Shown in pieces: positions 38,169 to 49,141 of a stretch of DNA of 64,000 nucleotides (its first letter is position 1; each line of letters opens with the position of its first letter). The translations under genes were made by a program, and so were the position numbers. Under the pieces are notes generated by a model. That model was not told the DNA's origin. It did not search any database and saw nothing but the letters and a program-made list of their open reading frames with translations. The stretch comes from Benincasa hispida (taxonomy: Eukaryota; Streptophyta; Magnoliopsida; Cucurbitales; Cucurbitaceae), in contig NC_052349.1 in NCBI RefSeq assembly GCF_009727055.1, positions 43,029,364 through 43,093,363 of the forward strand, given 5' to 3'.

Positions 38169-38441
38169 GACCTCATTTGGTAACCATTTTGTTTTTTGTT
38201 TTTGTTTTTGAAAACTAATCCTGTGAACACTACTTCTACCTCCAAATTTCTTCCTTTGTTATCTATTTTTCACCAATGGTTTAAAAAACCAAGACAAATT
38301 TTGATAACTAAGAAAAATAGTTTTCAAACAATAGTTTTTGTTTTTGTTTTTGAAATTTGGTTAAAAATTCATATTGTAAGAAATGTAGGTAAAATAGATT
38401 TAATTTAAAAAAAAAAAAACAAATGGTTATCAAACAGGGCA
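38169..38441. mobile_element. MITE with GACCTCATTTGGTAACC-type ends
   Basis: The left end GACCTCATTTGGTAACC and the reversed right end TGCCCTGTTTGATAACC pair well, and both continue into T-rich arms. TTAA flanks both sides (38165-38168 and 38442-38445). The size and TTAA/TAA flank suggest a Tourist/Harbinger-type MITE. The open frame at 38196 is inside it. Confidence 0.75.
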
Positions 38442-38482
38442 TTAACAAAGTCTCAATTACATGGACAATATTTCAACTCATA

Positions 38483-38771
38483 GGCCCCTTTTAATAATCA
38501 TTTTGTTTTTGAAAATTAAGTCTATATCATCCACATTTCTTACCATGATTTACATCTTTCTTAAGTACAATGATTAGATTTTTATCCAAATTCAAAAAAT
38601 AAAAACAACTTTTTGAAAGTTGCTTTTTTTAGTTATCAAAATTTGACTTGAATTTTTAAACAATTAATGAAAAATAGATAGCTAAAAAAATAATTTGAAA
38701 GAAAAAATAATGTCTATAAGCTTAATTTTTAAAAATAAAAAATAAAAAACAAAGTGATTATCAACGAGACT
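38483..38771. mobile_element. Related diverged MITE
   Basis: GGCCCCTTTTAATAATCATT at the left pairs with the reversed right end AGTCTCGTTGATAATCACT, followed on both sides by TTTTG-rich arms. It is the same family as 38169-38441, 41 bp away, but has no matching flanking duplication. Confidence 0.6.
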
Positions 38772-40280
38772 TTAATTTTATTATTTCAATTATGGGTTTT
38801 TTAATAAACATCAACCACGTAGTGAGGGTGATGGGAGATGGGCATCAAATCAAAACTACCACATCAATCAAACACAAAAAACACACTTAACAATTTTCCA
38901 ATATAATATTTTAATTAATTGAAAATAAGGTTTTTTTTTGGAAAAAAACATCTATGTCAAGTGTCATAGACAATGGACCCCAACCCGACAAGTGGGTCCG
39001 TCTGAAAATTACACGCTGTCCACTTGTAAACCTCTTCAAATGCAAATTGAAAACGAAAAATTAGAATAAAATCATTAATTAAACAACAAGACTCAATACA
39101 AACAAAATTATATTTCATATTTTCGTATATGTATTTTATAGTACTTGATATCGTTGATATATTTAATATACTTAATATCTCTGAATACGCTATTGATGTA
39201 CGTTTTGATACACTTGAATTAAAATGATACATCTAGAATTTTAAAAAAAAGTTTGAACATTTTCTTCTTCGAAAGTAGCACCCCTCCCCCTACCCCAACT
39301 TCTCCCTTCAAACAACCTGTTCCAACAATTTGCTGTTGGCCACCGCTCCACGTCCCTGCAACTTACCTCTGTCGGTCGCTGCACGTCCGATCTTCGATCC
39401 CAAGTTGTCGGTTTCCAATTTTCTCTTTCTCTTTCTATCTTTCTTTCACCAACTTCACATCATTTATTGCTGACCACCACTCCCTCTCACGGATTTATGT
39501 AACAAAAATAATTAGAAATTCATTATTGTTAAACCAAGAAACTCTTTTGAGGATTGCATATTTGTCATATTTGCAAAGTTTGCAAAGTGAATGTTATAAT
39601 TGCCAAATCCTGAACTTAATTTGCTACCCAATACAATTTCCCAATTATAAATCTAGTAGTAGTTACTCACCAAATATTTGTTGACAATAAGCTATTATTA
39701 ATTTGTTTAAGAACATTTTTTATATTAAAAAATTGAAAAAAAATTATTTTATAATATTATATAATGTATAATTCATTATATGATATGTTTTATTTTTTTA
39801 AAATGAAATGAGTTTATAACATGCATATTGTATTTATACATATTCTTATCTTTATTTAATATAATTTTGTACTTTAAAATTTAAAATTTAAAATCTATAT
39901 AAAAAATATAAAAATATTGTTTTCAAAATTTGCACTGTTTGCATCACATAATCTAAAAATTTTCAATAATAATATTCGGGTCATCTACCAAACACATATT
40001 TGCTCATTTAGTGTTCTTAGTAAATCTGAAAACATAAAACAAAAATCTGAATTGTCAACCAAACAAATCCGAAAGTTTCATTTCGATTTTAGTTTTTTTA
40101 TTATTTATTTTTTGTTTTCAAATTCCAAGAAACGAAAACCAAACTTATTTAGTTATTATATTTGGTTTTCAAAAATAGAAAATAAAAAATATGTTTGATG
40201 ATCGTTTTTAATTTTCTACTTTAAAAACTAAAAACAAAAGAATATGTTTGATAATTTTGTTTTTGCTTTATGTTTTTTTA
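38772..40280. other. Intergenic stretch
   Basis: No supported gene. 39110-39235 has repeated 'gatatat' and 'gatacac' words like the array at 25.7-26.3 kb. The open frame 39253-39684 (143 codons) is proline/serine-rich at first, then loses bias, has no domain I recognise and ends in a repeat-like block, so it is not called a gene. Confidence 0.5.
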
Positions 40281-40875
40281 AACCTCATTTACCCACCCGT
40301 AAATGTAATAAATCAACGATAATTTAAAAAGTGAATTTCATTTGATTATGTTTGTTGTTGTTTACCTTTATTATGTAATCATAATGAAGTATGAGGTCCA
40401 CTTCAAATTCTGTAATTAAAGAACGTAATCTAATTGAAGAATTGAAGGTGCTCAATTTGATTGCATTTGAAATTTGCATGGAACCCACTAGCTGCTATCA
40501 TTACCATTACAAGTATTATTGTTGTTACGATATTAGAATTATGAATATGTCTTATTTATTGTTACTATTATTGTTTTGATTACCGTTACTGTTACCGTGC
40601 TAACAGTAAGGGTAATAGTAACAACAAATATGATAGATTATGTCTAGCGGTAACGATAACGGTAACAATAACAACAAATATGACAGATTATGTCTAGCGG
40701 TAATGGTAATGGTAACGGTAACAGTAACAGTAGATGTGACAAATTCATACTTTTAAGTAAACGTGATAAAAAAACAATTGAAACATATTTGCGATTGTGG
40801 TCTATTACAATTGATTATTCAATAAAATCCTATTATGATTACACCAATTTTCATTACGAATTGATAAATGTGGCC
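40281..40875. mobile_element. Tourist-like MITE, copy 2, with internal tandem duplication
   Basis: The left end AACCTCATTTACCCACCCG and reversed right end GGCCACATTTATCAATTCG pair over about 20 bases. TTA flanks both sides (40278-40280 and 40876-40878). The middle has GTTACC/GGTAAC words and a roughly 50-bp unit ending TATGTCTAGCGGTAA repeated twice (about 40622-40720). The open frames at 40391 and 40690 are inside it. Confidence 0.82.
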
Positions 40876-42121
40876 TTAAATCAAAATAATTTTTATGACT
40901 TTTTAATACTATATTTCATATAAGAATTAAATCAAACTATGTATACAATATTTTTCCATCTAGTTTATATCGTTGTAAAATTATATCTTTATTTTTAATT
41001 TTATGAAAAAATTCCTTATTTATAAAGCAATATCAATATTTTAAAATATGTGCTATTAATCACACAACAAATGAAGAAAGATAAGAAAAATAAATATATT
41101 AACTAAATAGAAGAAAATAGTTTCATTTCTATGAAAGCAAATAACATGAGAAATAAAGAATCAATGAAAATAATTAATCTGTATTCAACAAATTTAAGAT
41201 ATAGATAAATTCTTGAATAATTGTATCTTATGATAGGAGAAATTAATAATTACGAATGCTACATTTCAACTACAATACTTGACGAATAAAAGAGATTGAG
41301 AACTAGGTAACAATTAAATATGTCTTTATAGATTATTTATAACTATTTAAATAGTAATATTTTCTTGATTACATAGTTATGTATTTTAAGTAAAGACGTT
41401 TATAATAATGTTGTCTTCTTTACCAAAAACAATTACTCCTTAAAAAGGGAAAACAAATAAACATGAAATTTTTTGCAGGTAATGGAATTCAAACCCAAAC
41501 ACACACAATTAGGCAAACTCCAAAACCATTGGACCAACAGGGAGTTTAAATCAATTTAATTATCATTTTTGTATAAATATAACATTATTTTAAAAACAAA
41601 AACACGTTTGTGAAACAACTTTTTTTTTTTCATTTTTAAAAGTGAAAAATAGAAAGTGCAATTGAAAAATCAAGCAAATTCATTTTTATATCAAACGATT
41701 TATAAATAAATAAAAAGAAGGTGTGTGTGAGAGTGACTCTCGCTCGAAGTTTTCAGTCATATATTACATTTTTTTTCTTTGATATAATTTTGAAGTTTGA
41801 TAATGTTGGATGTAAAAATGATGACAAAATTAATTAATTTGAAATATAATTGAATTACTCTTGAACTATACTTGTCGATTAGGTTGAAAATAGTTGAGTA
41901 TGGGATAGTGTCTATGATAATTTTTTCTCCTTATTTTCACCCCATTTTGTTCTCCATTACCGCAAAATTTTGAAATTTTCTATTAAATTTTGCAAGGATA
42001 AGTCTCCATGCAAGGAATCATTCTATATATAATTTAAAAAATAATTAAAAATATAAATTCTATTTGAAGTGTTTTTTTAATTTAATATAGTTATCTAATA
42101 ATCGATATGTATAGTCCAAAT
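40876..42121. other. AT-rich intergenic stretch
   Basis: Nothing coding is seen. It contains one tRNA-like remnant (41484-41536). Confidence 0.6.
41484..41536 (-). repeat. tRNA-derived (SINE-like) remnant
   Basis: On the minus strand TGGTCCAATGG (41536-41526) fits an A box and GGTTTGAATTCC (41495-41484) fits a B box. Spacing is tRNA-like. No full tRNA fold was found. Confidence 0.45.
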
Positions 42122-42290
42122 GAAGATTTTCAAAAATAGAAAATTAAGAGAAGTTATTTATATAAAATAGTAAAATAGAAGTCTATTACTGATAGACAAT
42201 GATAGAAGTTTATTAATATTTATTAGTGTTTTTTTTTTGCTATTTTTGAAATAGTTTGATATTTTTTTATCTGAAAAAATTTTCCTAGTC
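42122..42290. repeat. Hairpin MITE-like repeat, copy 2 (degraded)
   Basis: Contains 'gaagtctattactgatagaca' wording and 'tgctatttttgaaatag' at the right edge, like 37248-37393. Confidence 0.5.
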
Positions 42291-42837
42291 CAAATTCCAA
42301 TTATATGGATAAAACGTATTGAATTAGGTAGGTAATTAAACAATAAATTTAAAAATTAAAAATTATATATCTATAATTACTATAATAATAATTCTAAAAT
42401 TAGATGTTCGATTCATTCACTCCACATATTATGATAGGTAAGGGTGGGGACGAAAAGGAAATTCTTCTCTCCCGTCCCTATTAAGCTTATAAACAAACAT
42501 TCTTCACATTCCCTTCCCATAACAAACAACAAATCCTCGTATACAGAATAGACATACCTATAACTATGCAAGCGTTGGCATGATCGGCCATTTATTTCGT
42601 TTACATTCATATATCCATTTGATATCAATTTTGGCTGAAAATAAAGAAGAAAAAAATGTCGACGCAAGTTGCTTACACGTGTGAAAAAGTTGCATCTATG
42701 GTATTGGTAGGGAACGTTTAATTTGTATCCATCCTAAATTTTCAAGAGATTATTAAAAATTTTCTCTGTCCTTTAAAAAAAAGACCAGGTCACAAATTCG
42801 AACTTTGATAGACATTCATCCTTCTCCCTTAAATAAG
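42291..42837. other. Intergenic stretch
   Basis: No recognisable feature. The open frame 42667-42413 on the minus strand has no domain. Confidence 0.5.
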
Positions 42838-43323
42838 TAATAGGATCTAAATGATATAACAACAACCCTCTAGGATCTTTTCTAAAATAATCAATCAAAT
42901 AATTGTTCTCCAAAACATAAAAAATAAATTAAAAAAAATAATCACTAGTAATCAATCAACAACGGACAACAATAAACCACAAAATTCTGGAAGATTAAAA
43001 ACAAAGAGCACATAAATTATACGTGGAAAACTCACTCGATGTGAAAAGTAAAAACCACGAGACTTGTGAGGATTCCATCCTCGTCAACTTCTCTTATTAT
43101 GATAAAATTGAGGGAAAAAGAGCCCAAATCAGTCAGACAAAGGTTCACTACCCATCAATACTTTCTTACATAAAAGATGAATACTTGAGAGATAAAAAAG
43201 AATGAAAATCACCCAGTTTTATAGATTCTATTCAATGGCGATTACGAACAAACCAAAACTCTAAACAACGATCCAACTGTTCAAAACGAGACTCTATGTG
43301 TCTGAACATGTTGACCAAATTTT
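42838..43323 (-). repeat. 3' LTR of Copia F, first part
   Basis: It aligns from its start (TAATAGGATC against TGATAGGACC at 51727) through 'acaaagagcacataaattatacgtgg' wording to 'gaccaaatttt'. It resumes at 46080-46117 after an inserted element. The open frame at 43023 is in it and is not a gene. Confidence 0.85.
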
Positions 43324-43832
43324 TGTTGGGGATGACTAGTAAATTAGTCATTTGTTGAAATAACTTGTCATCAAATCAGCCAAAGATTTCTAAATGTATT
43401 TTCATGTTTAATTTAATTTTGAAAATGGTTTTCTATATTTAATTTAGATATGAAACTTTTTCCTATTTAATTTAGATATGAAACATTTTTATATTTAATT
43501 AAGATCTGAAACATTTTCTACATTTAATTTAGAAAAATGTCTTTGTCGGATTCTTATGAAAAGAAAAAATGGTTTTTTTTAGTCTTTAAAGGTGATATTT
43601 GAGTTTAACATGATTTTTCTCTCTATTAAAAATGATTTAATTCTAAGCAAAGTTTTCACTTGATTCCAATCCTTTTTGGATGAGTGTACATTTGAGAATG
43701 ATGTTTTGTTAACCTTGGGGAGTAACCGGCTTCTGGCGATTTAGCACTGAGATCACGTCATTTTTTCTTTCAAGGCAGTGGATCTTCCACCACATAACAA
43801 TGATTGAGGCCCATAATTGATGACGAATAACA
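43324..43832. repeat. Left LTR (509 bp) of the pol-less element
   Basis: TGTTGGGGATGACTAG at the start and GACGAATAACA at the end. It shares 'attaagatctgaaa', 'cattaaaaatgatttaattctaagcaaa' type wording with the right copy. Internal 'tatttaatttagatatgaaac' is repeated three times. Confidence 0.78.
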
Positions 43833-44551
43833 ATTTGAAAGCAAAATTAAAGAATACCAATCGATTGCACCTTCATCTTCAATCTCCCTCTCCATATCGA
43901 ATGAAGAACACCAAAACCATCGACGAATCTCACACCATTCTCAACTTGCAAGCACTCCAAACTAGATATGGTTGCTGAAAAAACACTTAATTGGATTTGA
44001 AAAGGTTCATCTCATGGTCAAGTTCGAATTGGAATCCACAAATGCGATCATCTCAGCCAAATCGATCAATTTGGAACTCGAAGAATCCTGGCTAGAGTCT
44101 ATGGTAGATGTTGGTAAAGGCAATGATGCATGGTGTTCTTGTTTGAGAAGAAAGCCATCTCTTAGGATATTAGTGAGGAACTTATTATTATTAATTTTGA
44201 ATAATAATAATTTGTTGACAAAATCATTCGACTAGAGACATGATTTGAGGAAGTTGGAGAGACAACTCAATATGTATAGTTTCCACTTTGTGATGAACAA
44301 GTTAGTGATTAAGTTATGTTGATTATATTCTTGTGATAGACTTTTTGGAATATGTGGGTCTTGTAGCATGATCTTGAATCTTATGGTTAACCATCACTGT
44401 CAATTTGGATGATGATGCTAGTGATCTTTTTCTTGATTTGATTAAGTTTCACATATGTTGAAGTTATTTTGATGGATTAAAAATTTGGTTAAACATGAAA
44501 GACTTCTTGAATTCTACTTAGGCAATCTTGACATATAATTATAATAACCAA

Positions 44552-44553
<2 letters not shown>

Positions 44554-44591
<38 letters not shown>
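44554..44591. repeat. 38-base T run
   Basis: An uninterrupted homopolymer. It could be the poly(A) tail of an insertion on the minus strand or simple slippage. It is also a likely place for assembly length errors. Confidence 0.9.
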
Positions 44592-44592
<1 letters not shown>

Positions 44593-45479
44593 TTATTATG
44601 TTATCAATTATCTACAAGCCTCCTGAAAAGTCCAAACCATAGTTCTCAAATGAGAGCTCCTGAATATAAGGAAAGAATTATATTAATCTTTCTAATAACT
44701 ATTTCACCATTGGTTTGAGAAAAGGCCAACGATACATTAGTTGAAAAATGTATTAAGGACTATTTTTTGGAAAAAAAAAAAGAAAATATAAAGTAGAGAA
44801 ATATGCTCATGATGAGAACTCTAAAAATAACACAACACCCAAACAATATGCTCACGGTACATTGGTTTTCATCCTCAATATGCTCACTATGTAAGGAAAA
44901 TTGTGAGGTTTTTGTTGTGTATAATATCCAAATAAGGAAAATAACATTTGTAATACTAGATATTATAGCCATTGAAAATTTGACAAGAAGTTATGCATCA
45001 TTCCATTGTTTGATGTGTTGACTGTTGATCTATTGGACTGCAATCTCTTTGTTGAACTGTTGGGTTCAGTTTGCTCTTGATTGATCATGAGGTTGATGTG
45101 GCATGTGTAGACGTAGTTAGCTCACGTGATGGTGGTTTGTCAGATTGTTCCACAAATTTAATTTTTACATATGGTATGAAAAATTAACAATTTTATTTTA
45201 TTGCTATTTTATAGCATGATATTCAATATAACTTTATTAGTACATATTTGAATATTTCATGAGTAGTAAACTATATTATCTTAAATGAGATGCTATTGTG
45301 TTCTACTTGAGTGTGATTTATATCATAAATTATCATGTATGGACATTAATTCCATGAAGTATTATTATTAATTTTAATTTAAGTTTGACCCTATACATTG
45401 TTTTGACCATCATCTAACTTGCTTGTAGTATAAATGTATGTAAATTTCATCATTTTATGTGGAAACTTGTAGACTTGAT

Positions 45480-45640
45480 GGTCCATAGCCCTTTATCTAG
45501 GTGGTCTATTATGATAGACGTGATGATTCATAACCCTTCATTTGGGTGGTCTTAGTATGAACTTGATGGACAGAACTAAAACCTTTAAAAGTTCCATAAC
45601 CATTTCTTTGGGTGATTTTGATATGAACGTGTTGTAGGGG
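45480..45640. repeat. Degenerate tandem repeat of about 60-75 bp
   Basis: Units contain 'cataacccttcatttgggtgg', 'gtatgaac' and 'gttgatgga'-like wording three times with many differences. Confidence 0.6.
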
Positions 45641-45689
45641 TTTCTAGTATGAACATTATGCCAGTTGAGCTACGCTCTTGTTTTCTGTA

Positions 45690-46074
45690 TTTAATTTAGA
45701 TGTGAAATGTTTTCCTATTTAATTTAGATATGAAACTTTAATTAAGATCTGAAATGTTTTCTACATTTAATTTAGAAAAATATTTTTGTTGGATTCTTAT
45801 AAAAAGAAAAAAATGGTCGTTTTAGTCCTTAAGGATGATTTTTGAGTTTGGCATGAATTTTTTCTCTATTAAAAATGATTTAATTCTAAGCAAAATTTTT
45901 ACCCGATTCCGATCATTCTTCGATGAGTGCACTTCTGAAAAAGGTGTTGTGTTAACTTGGGGAGCAACCAGCTTTTGGCGATTTTACACCAAGATCGCGC
46001 CTATTTTACTTTCAAGTTAGTGAATCTTCTACGACACAACAATGGTTGAGATCTGGAATTGACGACGACTAACA
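45690..46074. repeat. Right LTR of the pol-less element, start truncated
   Basis: It aligns with 43425-43832 from 'tttctgtatttaattta' to 'gacgactaaca'. The first about 100 bp of the LTR are missing and replaced by tRNA-like sequence near 45650-45690. Confidence 0.72.
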
Positions 46075-46117
46075 ATTTCAGTTCGATCCAACGATTCAAA
46101 CTTCGACAATTGTCGAC

Positions 46118-47291
46118 TCAATATGCCTACCATTTTGGGGATTCCTCTAATTGGGGAGCTAGGAACACAACTACATAAGACGAAATTCATTCATTCCCTA
46201 ATGTCGGGGTAAGTAAATAAATGATTCCCTTAAGAACTGATTCTGAGGCTTGAACAATATGGCGCCACACCCTCTCTTGGCCTGAGAGGGTTTTAGTCAT
46301 AGTTGGACTATGACTTATTGTTGGATCAATTGTACTTAGAAGAGTTAGATGTAACTATAGGAGCAAAATGGTAATTTTGGTCCAGTTGTACTTACCAGCA
46401 ATTTGTGGAGGGTCATCGTATTGGACATAGAAATATATCTGTTGTGCAAAGAGTGTAACTATCGATCTTTAGTGGAGTGACCGACAGTTAATGAAAGTTG
46501 GGTAATTTAATTAAAAGAGTTTAATTAATTAACCAAGTACCATTGGTGTCTATAAGGTCCCCTCAGTAGCTCAACTGGGGTTGTTGAGAATCAAATTATT
46601 TTTAGATTAATTTGAATTGTTCAAATTAATCGACGAAATTAATTATATGTAATATAATTAATATAATGTATTTGATACATTATAATATAAAGTTTATTTG
46701 AGAGAAAATAAATATTAATTATATGAATTAGATTCATATAATTATTTTTAATATAAATTTGATTTATATTAAATAATGTAATTAATGAGAGATATTAAAC
46801 TATAGATTATAGATGTTATATTTTGATATAACATAAGTTTAGTTAAATAAATAAATATATATATATATATAAAATAGGGAGGGAGTTATGTAACACCCTC
46901 CCTATATCTCTCTAATTCATTGACGTGTGAAAGTGAGTAGTTGAATCTTTTTCTTCTTCTCCCAAAAATATAGAGAGTCTATGTGAGTTCTTTCAATCTC
47001 TTTGCTCCCATGATTTCAATGCAAATTTTTCTCATAAAAGATTACTCTTTTCCTCTCCCAAAATAATATTCAAAGCCCACAACTCCCGTGGATTCTCAAT
47101 CCTAAAACAGAATACTAAGGATTCTTTTTTTGGTAGCATTCGCATTTGGTGGAGTCGCTAATTTTGTTCGTGTTCCAAGGTTAGTTCATGATCGGTTGGA
47201 GAGGGTTTCATGAAGATCTATGGACTTCAAGAGTTAGTATCTTTGAACCTTAATTCCATCCTCTCTGTACTGTTCTTGAGCATGCTGTAAT
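46118..47291 (+). repeat. LTR fragment of the long-LTR copia family, cut at both ends
   Basis: It begins inside the LTR at GCCTACCATTTTGGGGATT (compare 32355) and runs through family landmarks to 'gagcatgctgtaattt' (compare 33604), then stops. It is joined to other DNA on both sides, so it came in as part of a compound insertion or rearrangement. Confidence 0.8.
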
Positions 47292-47741
47292 TTGGAGAAA
47301 AATGCAAGTGGGAGAGGTGAGAAGATGAAGAAATTGTCTGGAGGCCGATTGAGGGGGTCCAATTTTCTACCCTAAAACGAAGAAATCATTATATAGCAAT
47401 CGCAGTGGCACCATGACGCTAGGGATAGCGCCATGACCCTAAGGTGTGCTCGCGTGTCCGTCAAAGTACGTAGCACCGCGGTGCTACAAGAAAGCGCTAC
47501 GGCACTGCACCAAAATTTGGTGCTTCTGGAAAAAGCACTGGGGCGATTACGCCTCCAAGGACATTTTCATCATTTTGCTTCGTTTGAAGTTTAGCTCTAA
47601 TTGTTGAAAATTAACCCTGAATAGTCTGTAACAGGCGATTCTACCTCTTAGGTGCCCGAAACTTACAAATACACTAAATAAACAAATTAAAACATAATAA
47701 CGACCTAGAATTAAGGAAAGTAAAATAGCACATTTTCGGTG
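47292..47741. repeat. Fragment of another retroelement
   Basis: GC-rich phrases such as GCGCCATGACCC, AGCACCGCGGTGC and AGCGCTACGGCACTGC interrupt AT-rich DNA. This looks like untranslated sequence of a gypsy element, but no domain confirms it. It joins the integrase of Copia F at 47742. Confidence 0.45.
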
Positions 47742-48562
47742 CTATCATATGCCTTGTTGCCAAAGACTCTGAGATGCAAATAAGTGGTATCATGTCCCTT
47801 CCATGCTCTCTCTAGTATGTTTAGACCTAGAGGAATTGATGGAGATCGATTAATCAAATACACGACACATTGTACTGCTTCACCCCAAAATGTCTTAGAA
47901 AGATCAGACATTCTAAGCATACACCTCACCTTCTCCACAATGGTTTTGTTCATCCTTTTAGCAACTCCATTGTGTTATTATGTGCTAGGCTCTGTCTTCT
48001 CATGTCTAATGTCATGTTGTGAACAATAATACTTGAACTCATTCAAAGTATACTCACCACCGTTGTCAGATTGAAGACACTTCAATTTTCTTTCAGTCTC
48101 TCTTCTTACCATGACATGAATCTTTCTAAAAATATTATACACTTGCCTTTTTGTCTTCAATATATGCACCCAAGATCTTCGAGTAGCATCATCAATAAAA
48201 GTGACAAAATATTTATTACCACCATGTGAGTTTACCTCAATAGGCCCATAAATATCAGAATGTATTAACTCCAATTTTCCTTTCCTTCTAGTAGATTTCC
48301 CAGAAAAGAAATTCTATGTTGCTTACCTACCAAACAATGATCACAAGGGTCAAGAAAAATTGTTTTATCAACAAGGATAAGAGCTTTACCTGCCAACAAT
48401 TTAATCCCTTTATCGCTCATATGCCCTAGCCTTCGATGCCACAAATTTGGGGAATTTTTCTCTTTTATTGCATTTAACTCAGAAGAACATATGCTCAAGT
48501 TTGTTTTATACAAAGAACAACACAACTCACCTCGAGCAACTATTATTGAACTCTTAGACAAT
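47742..48562 (-). pseudogene. Copia F GAG-pre-integrase and integrase (broken)
   Basis: 48561-48265 has SIIVARGELCCSLYK, then LWHRRLGHMSDKG and DPCDHCLVGKQH (HHCC zinc module). 48274-47978 has HSDIYGPIEV, FIDDATRRSW (first catalytic region) and CLQSDNGGEY (second aspartate). Two consecutive TAA stops follow near 47980, then HNGVAKRMNKTIVEKVRC, in which the catalytic glutamate position reads lysine. The frame continues to about 47745 (RVFGNKAYD). Confidence 0.88.
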
Positions 48563-48564
48563 TT

Positions 48565-48699
48565 TCACTTACCATAACAAAAAGTATGTCGAAATCCTTC
48601 TTGATCAAGGACATTTGCAGACAATAAGTTAAGGTGTAAATCGGAAATATGGCACACATTCTTTAATGTAAGCATCCACACAACACTTGTCTTCACACG
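48565..48699 (-). pseudogene. Copia F protease, C-terminal part
   Basis: TSVVWMLTLKNVCHISDLHL, NLLSANVLDQEGFRHTF is the second half of the copia protease. The open frame appears to start at 48765, but its first about 20 codons are LTR sequence. The first half of the protease lies beyond the solo LTR at 50640. Confidence 0.85.
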
Positions 48700-48704
48700 A
48701 ATAT

Positions 48705-49110
48705 TGAAGGATCTCATTGAAGAGAACCTTGAGCGGAAGCAAGATTGTCCCAATTCCATTTTCATATAAAGAAATTTTAACGGAAAAGAAAGACAAATTA
48801 TGCATTTATTTAAATTAGAGCATGCTTAATTAAAAAAAAAATACTTAGGTTTCAGAAACCCTTACGTTTGAAGACCTTCTTCAAGATTCCCTCAAGCTAA
48901 CACTGGGCATTACCACCATGACGATCTTGGTATTCTCAGGTAGAGAACCCAAGAGTGGTGGGCTCTGGCTATTTTAGAATGAGGGAATGAATTGAGAATA
49001 AAGAGGAAGATGGGGAATTGTGATTGATCTCCAAGAATCCCACCCAGAACGTTTTTGTCTCTCTCCCTTAGTGAAGAAGGAGACTCTTTCCTTTAAAAAA
49101 TGCAAAAAAA

Positions 49111-49141
<31 letters not shown>

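Larger units (their letters stand above)
43833..45689. other. Interior of the pol-less LTR element
   Basis: No known domain. An 87-codon open frame at 43972-44235 (plus) has no recognised homology. A 38-base T run is at 44554-44591 and degenerate tandem repeats are at 45480-45640. TAGCTCAACTGG on the minus strand near 45672 resembles a SINE A box. Confidence 0.5.
43324..46074. mobile_element. Non-autonomous LTR element without pol
   Basis: Two copies of one LTR (43324-43832 and about 45690-46074) flank about 1.86 kb with no recognisable gag, protease, RT or integrase. ATTTT (43319-43323) and ATTTC (46075-46079) form a near-perfect 5-bp duplication, and joining the outer flanks restores the Copia F LTR as seen near 52235. 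Orientation is uncertain: no clear primer site or polypurine tract was found. It could be a LARD/TRIM-like element. Confidence 0.75.

Noticed and set aside
39253..39684. 143-codon plus-strand open frame
   Set aside because: No recognised domain, composition drifts, and its end overlaps a block repeated near 35.9 kb; no promoter or splice evidence.
40391..40923. Open frames with a glycine/asparagine repeat
   Set aside because: They are produced by the GGTAAC repeats of a MITE.
43023..43205. Open frame with apparently good codon usage
   Set aside because: Inside the Copia F LTR; the same LTR at 51727-52444 does not preserve it.
43972..44235. 87-codon open frame inside the pol-less LTR element
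   Set aside because: No domain and no conserved copy in the window; kept only as part of the interior description.
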